A stretch of 64,000 nucleotides of DNA. It comes from Chitinophagaceae bacterium DXS. GTDB lineage: Bacteria > Bacteroidota > Bacteroidia > Chitinophagales > Chitinophagaceae. A program made the position numbers and the translations under genes. Of this stretch, positions 28,508-34,014 are shown piece after piece. The stretch lies in the NCBI GenBank assembly GCA_030345135.1, contig CP128386.1, positions 5,298,209 through 5,362,208 on the forward strand. The letters run 5' to 3'. Position 1 is the stretch's first letter; every line of letters starts with the position of its first letter. The notes beneath the pieces were generated by a model. It made no database searches, was not told the origin of the DNA, and saw nothing but the letters and a program-made list of their open reading frames with translations.

Positions 28508-28630
28508 TCAACAACAACAAGCCCGTTCAATAACAGAGCCGGTTACGTAAAGATTTACGGCTGTAACAAATTCCTGAAATCCGAAAGATCCGTTAGTGAA
28601 ATTTTGCTTTGCAGTTAATGTTGATTTCAT
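28508..28630 (-). CDS. Leader peptide ending Ala-Cys-Cys-Cys-stop upstream of susC
   Basis: A 40-codon ORF starts ATG AAA TCA ACA and ends with GAA CGG GCT TGT TGT TGT TGA (ERACCC-stop). I checked it codon by codon. It begins 17 nt after the palindrome at 28648-28662, where the predicted transcript starts, and stops 124 bp before susC. A run of Cys codons just before the stop, in the leader of a transport operon, is the arrangement of cysteine-responsive attenuators described in mycobacteria. A second leader with the same layout lies at 33209-33307. Coding potential is not proven by sequence alone. Confidence 0.65.
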   Translation of the reverse strand: MKSTLTAKQNFTNGSFGFQEFVTAVNLYVTGSVIERACCC

Positions 28631-28647
28631 ATAAGAGATATAATATT

Positions 28648-28671
28648 CTACTAATTTGGTAGACAAAACTA
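28648..28671 (-). promoter_or_regulatory. Minus promoter with 15-bp operator at the transcription start
   Basis: On the minus strand the -7 box TAGTTTTG (28671-28664) is followed by one T and then CTACCAAATTAGTAG (28662-28648). This is a near-perfect copy of the palindrome CTACTAAATTAGTAG. The same box-T-palindrome order occurs at 33345-33322. An operator over the start site suggests repression. Confidence 0.7.
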
Positions 28672-28700
28672 ATTCGAAAATTTAAAACAAAAAAATTATC

Positions 28701-28728
28701 CTACTAAATTAGTAGAGTTTTATTTTTG
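28701..28728 (+). promoter_or_regulatory. Plus promoter with perfect CTACTAAATTAGTAG operator
   Basis: The perfect palindrome lies at 28701-28715, with 7+7 arms and a central A. The -7 box TATTTTTG is at 28721-28728, 19 bp before the ATP-grasp start codon. The palindrome lies between the -33 and -7 regions. Its centre is 53 bp, about five helical turns, from the palindrome of the divergent susC promoter. Confidence 0.7.
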
Positions 28729-28747
28729 AGTAAATAATTTTAGGCAC

Positions 28748-29725
28748 ATGAAACCTTTTGCAATCTATCACGAACATCCGGACTGGTTTAAACCATTGTT
28801 TGCCGAACTTGAAAAAAGAGGCATTCCTTACGAACGGCTAAACCCTGCAGAACATCAGTTTGCTATTGAAGCCAAAGAAGAAAAATACAGCCTGTTCTTT
28901 AACAGGATGAGTCCTTCCGCATTTTTAAGAGACCATCAGCAGGGGATCTTTTACACCCTCAATCTGCTGAAACACCTGGAATTAAATGGTGTAAGCGTAA
29001 TCAACGGCTACAAAGCTTTTACTTATGAAACATCCAAGGCCCTTCAGTTATCACTTCTTCAATCACTCAACTTATCGTATCCGAAAACGAGAGTCATCAA
29101 TCACCTGTCACAGCTATTGGATGCAAGCGCGGACCTGCGTTTTCCGATCGTACTTAAAGCGAATATCGGTGGCAGCGGCGCAGGTATTGTAAGATTCGAT
29201 TCACGAGACGAAATAGCGGAAGCCATTGATGCAGGCACGCTTCAATTGGGTATTGACCTTACAGCTTTGGTACAGGAGTATATTCCTGCACGCGGCGGAT
29301 ATATTACCAGGGTGGAAACACTCGGCGGAAAATTCCTGTACGCCATTCGTGTGCATATTACGGGAGATACATTCAACCTATGCCCCGCAGACATTTGCCA
29401 GACCAGCGCAGGCAAAGAGCTGGTCCGCAATGCCTGTGCACTTGACGCTCCTAAAAACGGCTTAAAAGTCGAAGCATACAATCCTCCCTCACAAGTGATT
29501 GAGGCAGTAGAAACCATTGTGCAGCATGCAGGCATTGACGTTGGGGGCATTGAGTACATTATTGATGACAGGGACGGATCGCTGCTTTACTACGATGTAA
29601 ATGCACTTTCGAATTTTGTTGCTGATGCTGTAAATGTGGTGGGCTTTAACCCGCATGAAAGGCTTGTTGATTTCCTGGAAGAACAGGTATATGCGAGCAA
29701 CAAAGCAGTCTCAACAAACGCTTAA
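28748..29725 (+). CDS. ATP-grasp ligase (RimK-like)
   Basis: The protein has 325 residues. A pre-ATP-grasp domain (MKPFAIYHEHPDWFKPLFAE) is followed by the ATP-grasp core: FPIVLKANIGGSGAGIVRF (phosphate-binding loop), LVQEYIPARGGYITRVETLGG, and a C-terminal YYDVNALSNFVADA carrying the Mg-binding Asn/Asp. ATP-grasp ligases join a carboxylate to an amine or thiol through an acyl phosphate. The substrates are unknown; RimK and glutathione-synthetase-like enzymes are the nearest types by eye. It is co-directional with the flavin monooxygenase 47 bp downstream and shares the palindromic operator with the SusC unit. Confidence 0.88.
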   Translation: MKPFAIYHEHPDWFKPLFAELEKRGIPYERLNPAEHQFAIEAKEEKYSLFFNRMSPSAFLRDHQQGIFYTLNLLKHLELNGVSVINGYKAFTYETSKALQLSLLQSLNLSYPKTRVINHLSQLLDASADLRFPIVLKANIGGSGAGIVRFDSRDEIAEAIDAGTLQLGIDLTALVQEYIPARGGYITRVETLGGKFLYAIRVHITGDTFNLCPADICQTSAGKELVRNACALDAPKNGLKVEAYNPPSQVIEAVETIVQHAGIDVGGIEYIIDDRDGSLLYYDVNALSNFVADAVNVVGFNPHERLVDFLEEQVYASNKAVSTNA

Positions 29726-29772
29726 TCACATTCATTACACAAAGATTATTTCACCTCTTATTACCAAACACT

Positions 29773-30807
29773 ATGCAATACGGATATTGGATGCCTGTAT
29801 TCGGCGGCTGGCTGCGCAATGTGGCCGATGAACAAATGGAAGCATCATGGAACTATGTAAAAAAACTGGCTGTAAAAAGTGAACAGCTTGGCTATGGCCT
29901 TTCATTAATTGCCGAACTCAATTTAAATGATATTAAGGGGGAACATGCGCCGTCACTGGATGCATGGAGTACTGCTGCTGCTATTGCAGCCGTTACTGAA
30001 AAGCTGGAGCTGATGATTGCCGTGCGCCCCACTTTTCATAATCCTGCACTGCTTGCTAAACAAGCCGCAAATATCGATCACATCAGCAATGGCAGGTTAT
30101 CGCTTAATGTGGTTTCCTCCTGGTGGAAGGATGAAGCTGAAAAATACGGCGTGCACTTTGAGCAACATGATGACCGATACGCAAGAACAGCAGAATGGCT
30201 GACAGTGCTCAACAATGTCTGGAGCAAAGACAATTACAGTTTTGAAGGAAAATATTATAAGGTGAAGGACAACGTGCTGCAACCTAAGCCTATACAGCAA
30301 CCGCGACCATTTATATATGCCGGTGGTGAAAGCGAAACGGCTAAAGACCTGATAGCACGCACCTGCGATGGCTATGTAATGCATGGTGACCACCCGGATG
30401 TTATTGCCAAACGCATTCGTGACCTGAGTGAACGACGTGAAAAATTTGGTTTACCAAGAATGAAGTTTGGTGTAGCGGCTTACAGTATTATAAGAAATAG
30501 TGAGCAGGAAGTAAAGCGCGAAATAGAACGCATCACCAATGTGAACGAAGGCAGTTCCGGTTACAAGAACTATCATCAATGGCTCGCCGGCACACAACTG
30601 GAACAACGTGTTTCGCTGGAGGATTATTCCGTATCCAACCGTGGCCTGCGCAGTGGACTAACGGGTACACCATGGCAGGTGCAGGATAGAATAGCGGCTT
30701 TCCGCGAAGCAGGTGTTGACCTGTTCCTGTTACAATGCTCACCGCAACTGGAGGAGATGGAAAGATTTTCCGAAGCGATTATTGCTAATGAGACAGTGCC
30801 TGCATAA
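29773..30807 (+). CDS. LLM-class flavin-dependent monooxygenase, SsuD/SfnG-like
   Basis: The protein has 344 residues and is a full-length luciferase-like TIM barrel. Diagnostic stretches are LMIAVRPTFHNPALLAKQAANIDHIS-type sequence, NGRLSLNVVSSWWKDEAE, PFIYAGGESETAKDLIA and a C-terminal VDLFLLQCSPQLEEMERF. These are the blocks shared by alkanesulfonate and dimethylsulfone monooxygenases (SsuD, SfnG), which use FMNH2 and O2 to release sulfite or sulfinate from C-S bonds. No flavin reductase gene is nearby. It follows the ATP-grasp gene in one transcript. This is the strongest direct clue that the regulon concerns sulfur acquisition. The exact substrate is not readable. Confidence 0.9.
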   Translation: MQYGYWMPVFGGWLRNVADEQMEASWNYVKKLAVKSEQLGYGLSLIAELNLNDIKGEHAPSLDAWSTAAAIAAVTEKLELMIAVRPTFHNPALLAKQAANIDHISNGRLSLNVVSSWWKDEAEKYGVHFEQHDDRYARTAEWLTVLNNVWSKDNYSFEGKYYKVKDNVLQPKPIQQPRPFIYAGGESETAKDLIARTCDGYVMHGDHPDVIAKRIRDLSERREKFGLPRMKFGVAAYSIIRNSEQEVKREIERITNVNEGSSGYKNYHQWLAGTQLEQRVSLEDYSVSNRGLRSGLTGTPWQVQDRIAAFREAGVDLFLLQCSPQLEEMERFSEAIIANETVPA

Positions 30808-30892
30808 CCATATTCCATACAGGCTCATTCAACACTTACTTGTTTCAATGGGCCTGCTTTAATTAAACTTCAACCTTTCATTTTACGAAGCC

Positions 30893-31804
30893 CTAATCCC
30901 TTTTCACTTCGTAAAGACGTGCCAGTTTTTTTGCTTTTCGCACTTTATAGTCGAACCATTTCCTGCCACAAATATTTCTCATGATATTGTCAAATTTTCG
31001 TACGATAAAGATGTTTTTAAGACCTCGTAATCTTTGCCAGAATGAAGGTGATAAAGCACGATAACTTACGGAATATCCTGCAGTAGTGTATTGTATATAG
31101 TGCCAGAATCCTGATGGAATAAAAAGGGTCTCGCCAGGATGTAGGTCGCACGTCCATCCCTGTAAATTCCGAAGCGCAGGAAACTGTTGATAGTCCGGGT
31201 CAGCGAGGTTCACGGGGCCGTGAAAATTGAAAGGCAGTTTGTATAACAGCTTTGATTGATCCTGCGAAAACAACATGATTCTTTTAACGCCATGCAACTG
31301 AGTTAAGAATACATCAGACATATCAATGTCATAGTGATACCTGACACTTGACTCCTCTCCACCAAAGAAAAGATAGGGTAGCCATGTGAGGATCTTACCG
31401 CCTGTGACGTCATTAATTTTCAGGTCTTTTTTAAGTTGCGGCTTTTTCTTCAGCAGATTGAACAAGAACAGCCTTAGCGGCGTAGGTGCGGTTTGGATCA
31501 AAGAAAGATATTCGCGGAAAGTAATGCGTGCTACAGGCGGTGATGTAACCCACTCATTGTGAGTGTCTTCCTTCCCGTAAATATCAACTAACTGATCTCC
31601 TGCCTGATCGGCAAGAAAATCAAATGTCCATTTGGATAAGACCGTTTTGTCTGCAAGAAAATCGTTCAGTATTACAGGACGTTTATGCGTGTAAAAACTT
31701 TTTGAGAATGTTTCCTGTTGGCCTGGCCCGGATAAATGCTCGATTTCTTTCAATTTCATATGTCCCAAAACATTTGGTAAAGCAGATGCGTTAGTTATTA
31801 TCAT
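30893..31804 (-). CDS. JmjC-like cupin-8 iron/2-oxoglutarate oxygenase
   Basis: The protein has 303 residues (an internal ATG at 31759 is also possible). The N-terminal KSFYTHKRPVILNDFLADK is typical of cupin-8/JmjC proteins. The iron site HxD is visible in VRYHYDIDMSD, with the distal His in FIPSGFWHYIQYT. The Lys/Thr region after HGVKRIMLFS should bind 2-oxoglutarate. Such enzymes hydroxylate proteins or small molecules. A basic C-terminal tail (VRKFDNIMRN, then VRKAKKLARLYEVKRD) is present. It is third in the PIG-L unit, 68 bp after the small secreted protein. Confidence 0.85.
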   Translation of the reverse strand: MIITNASALPNVLGHMKLKEIEHLSGPGQQETFSKSFYTHKRPVILNDFLADKTVLSKWTFDFLADQAGDQLVDIYGKEDTHNEWVTSPPVARITFREYLSLIQTAPTPLRLFLFNLLKKKPQLKKDLKINDVTGGKILTWLPYLFFGGEESSVRYHYDIDMSDVFLTQLHGVKRIMLFSQDQSKLLYKLPFNFHGPVNLADPDYQQFPALRNLQGWTCDLHPGETLFIPSGFWHYIQYTTAGYSVSYRALSPSFWQRLRGLKNIFIVRKFDNIMRNICGRKWFDYKVRKAKKLARLYEVKRD

Positions 31805-31872
31805 TACCGCGAACGATCATTGAACAGGCTCTAATAAGTATTGACAAAATTGATCAGGAATGAACGATTGTA

Positions 31873-32181
31873 TTACTTTGTCAATGGCGTTAACTGAATC
31901 AGCAATGAACCTGAAGTGTCACGAATATTGGTTTTAATTTCTTCAAAATCCTTATGAGTAATTGTAATATTAAAAGGCACGCTAAGAGAAGTGCGGAGTG
32001 TAAACTTTCCATCAGTAGTTGATAACACTTCCTCCTCTCCTTCCACAGCCACAATGTAAGCACTTGAAACAGGACGATTGGTCTGCTTGTCAACAATAAG
32101 ACCGGAAATAGTTAAGACTTGCTTGTTTGCAGGCCTGAAGGCACACAATACAATCAGCACTAAAACGGAAAGCTTTTTCAT
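31873..32181 (-). CDS. Small secreted carboxypeptidase-regulatory-like domain protein
   Basis: The protein has 102 residues. A signal peptide (MKKLSVLVLIVLCAF) is followed by one complete CarboxypepD-regulatory-like beta-sandwich: LTISGLIVDKQTNRPVSSAYIVA, then STTDGKFTLRTS. This domain normally precedes TonB receptors or peptidases; here it stands alone. It lies six bases after the PIG-L gene, so the two are co-transcribed. It may help anchor or present a partner, but nothing in the sequence says which. Confidence 0.8.
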   Translation of the reverse strand: MKKLSVLVLIVLCAFRPANKQVLTISGLIVDKQTNRPVSSAYIVAVEGEEEVLSTTDGKFTLRTSLSVPFNITITHKDFEEIKTNIRDTSGSLLIQLTPLTK

Positions 32182-32187
32182 ACAAAA

Positions 32188-33087
32188 TTATTTAGGTGTT
32201 ATTGCCAGTGATTGAAACAGGGATTGACAGTCATTTGCACGCGTTACATCATTCTGATTAAAAAACCAGAATGCTTCCTTGTCTCCAATATTCATGGTCA
32301 TTTGAGTAGCACCCTGTGTTTTATGTTCAGCAATCTCCCAGTTAGTGATCACTTTATAATTGAGCTTAGCGTTATAGCTGAATGAAGCCGTTCGGTCGAC
32401 ATGAAAAAGTGCTGTATCCTGCAAAACTTTTGTCTCTGTATAATTTTTATATCCGGAAAAACGAATAATGCTATCGCTATTATTCACAACAGTTGCAGCA
32501 AGTATTACCGGCTTTTGCAAGGCAGGCAATTGAGCCACTGCATTTAACGCAATAAGTGTGGCGGCCTTGTGTGCCCCGTGTTCATTTTCTCCTGGCAAAA
32601 TGCAAAAAACGAAATCATAATTTTCTCTCTTCAATACAGCCAACAGCTTCGTTTTCACTTCCGGGATATTCCAGCAGGAATCCAATGAAGCCTTTTCATC
32701 CAGGCAATATTTATTGTCCCGCTGGTCAGCAAAAAAATAATTGGATACACCAAGAATGTGACCGGCATTTTTTAGCTCCTGCTTTCTGATCGACGGAAGT
32801 TTCGAACGCCCGTTTTCTTCATCTGTTAGTTTAACACCATAATATTTTTCAGCAAGTGTTGAATAGCGGTAACCGGCCTCTCCGTTCGTGATAACAAAAA
32901 GATCAACCTGTCCGTTGTGCTCTTTGGCTATCTTGTATAGTGTTACCGACACAATACTTTCGTCGTCAGGGTGGGCGATTACAACCAGAACTTTTGGATG
33001 CAGTGCTTTCTGTTGACCAATTAGTTTTGTGGTTGTCAGTATAAAAAGAATGCTGGCTAAAACGCCGATAATTTTGCCCTGGCTCAT
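32188..33087 (-). CDS. Exported PIG-L family N-deacetylase
   Basis: I start at the ATG at 33087 (MSQGKIIGVLASILFILTT), which gives a proper signal peptide and 299 residues; a longer frame starts at 33156. The zinc motif VVIAHPDDES and the second ligand block PGENEHGAHKAATLIAL are intact. PIG-L enzymes include BshB and MshB, which deacetylate GlcNAc-malate and GlcNAc-inositol in low-molecular-weight thiol synthesis, and Mca, which cleaves thiol S-conjugates. This copy is exported, so it may act on an external N-acyl compound. A palindromic operator and a Cys-ending leader ORF precede it. Confidence 0.88.
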   Translation of the reverse strand: MSQGKIIGVLASILFILTTTKLIGQQKALHPKVLVVIAHPDDESIVSVTLYKIAKEHNGQVDLFVITNGEAGYRYSTLAEKYYGVKLTDEENGRSKLPSIRKQELKNAGHILGVSNYFFADQRDNKYCLDEKASLDSCWNIPEVKTKLLAVLKRENYDFVFCILPGENEHGAHKAATLIALNAVAQLPALQKPVILAATVVNNSDSIIRFSGYKNYTETKVLQDTALFHVDRTASFSYNAKLNYKVITNWEIAEHKTQGATQMTMNIGDKEAFWFFNQNDVTRANDCQSLFQSLAITPK

Positions 33088-33208
33088 AATAGTTCTGAAT
33101 AATGAATGATTAAAAGGCGCAGGCCAGATACAACTGCAGTGTATTGCAGCTTTCATAGCCCGGCAACTGCGATATATAGCGTCTTAAGGAACAGACACGC
33201 AATAATTG

Positions 33209-33307
33209 TCAACAACAGCTTTCCTTTACAAAACGCTGCTTTGAAACACTTATAGCAATACCTTTTGTACAGCTGGGAAATAAGAAATCAGTTAGCCCTG
33301 TTTTCAT
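33209..33307 (-). CDS. Leader peptide ending Ser-Cys-Cys-stop upstream of the PIG-L unit
   Basis: A 32-codon ORF starts ATG AAA ACA GGG and ends GTA AAG GAA AGC TGT TGT TGA (VKESCC-stop). I checked it codon by codon. It begins 14 nt after the operator at 33322-33336 and stops 121 bp before the PIG-L start. The susC leader ORF has nearly the same offsets (17 nt and 124 bp). A hairpin GTGTCT-N8-AGACGC (with one G-T pair) follows the stop. Position and Cys-codon ending are shared while the interior sequence differs, as expected for an attenuator ORF. Confidence 0.6.
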   Translation of the reverse strand: MKTGLTDFLFPSCTKGIAISVSKQRFVKESCC

Positions 33308-33321
33308 CCGATATTATTATC

Positions 33322-33345
33322 CTACTAAATTAGTAGACAAATATA
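33322..33345 (-). promoter_or_regulatory. Minus promoter with perfect 15-bp operator
   Basis: On the minus strand TATATTTG (33345-33338) is followed by T and the perfect palindrome CTACTAAATTAGTAG (33336-33322). This is the same arrangement as the susC promoter. The surrounding 33088-33626 gap otherwise holds only the leader ORF and a terminator. Confidence 0.7.
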
Positions 33346-33590
33346 ATTAATAGCATTAAAATGCAAAAAAATTTCTGTACTGTTTCCGGCATAAAATAAT
33401 ACAGGCAGGCTGGTCTTTATCACGCTAATTATTAGCACATGTTTGGTCGGACCGCTCTCCGGAGTGCTGATTAAATAAAGATGTTTAATGCTTTAGATAA
33501 GTGCGGGTTACATGGTCCTTCAGGCACTTTGCAACAGACGGAATGATCAACAGATATTTGTTTTCCAGGGAACAATGTTCAACCAAAATT

Positions 33591-33611
33591 AACCCTGGAT
33601 TAACCAGGGTT
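33591..33611 (-). terminator. Hairpin after the DUF3606 gene
   Basis: AACCCTGG-N5-CCAGGGTT forms a perfect eight-pair stem beginning 15 bp beyond the DUF3606 stop codon. The following minus-strand sequence (AATTTTGG) is only moderately T-rich. Confidence 0.6.
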
Positions 33612-33626
33612 CTTATTCATACACGA

Positions 33627-33809
33627 TTATCCTTTAACGGATTTCTCAACTTTTTTCCTCGAGTTGCCACTGGTTTTAATAGCTTTCTTAACAGCGCTTT
33701 TTGAAGTATTTAGCTTCTTTGCTTCATAATTAACTTCGTAATCCTGACCACCAGCAACTTTCGCGCGATCTTGTGCGCGACCTTTGTTTGAATTATTTGC
33801 TGTCTTCAT
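33627..33809 (-). CDS. DUF3606 family small basic protein
   Basis: The protein has 60 residues. The core GGQDYEVNYEAKKLNTSKSAVKKAIKTSG is the family signature: an acidic turn, then a helix-turn-helix-like basic segment. The tail is lysine-rich. DUF3606 proteins are widespread in Bacteroidota and Proteobacteria, often near stress genes, with no proven role. Here it precedes LigD, divergently oriented. Confidence 0.8.
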   Translation of the reverse strand: MKTANNSNKGRAQDRAKVAGGQDYEVNYEAKKLNTSKSAVKKAIKTSGNSRKKVEKSVKG

Positions 33810-34014
33810 ATACTATAGTTTTCTACTTAATTTAAAAATCCATGCCAACAAATACAGTCGCATTTGTGCTTTATTTCCCTTCTTAATTTTGAAAAATACC
33901 GGAAGTGTGTTGATTCTGTTCCACATATCATTGGGAGTAAAGCAGCATTCCCCTTTTTCCCCAGCGGGTTAGTCATGGCACGCTATTTTTTATAATTATT
34001 TAAAAGATATATCC

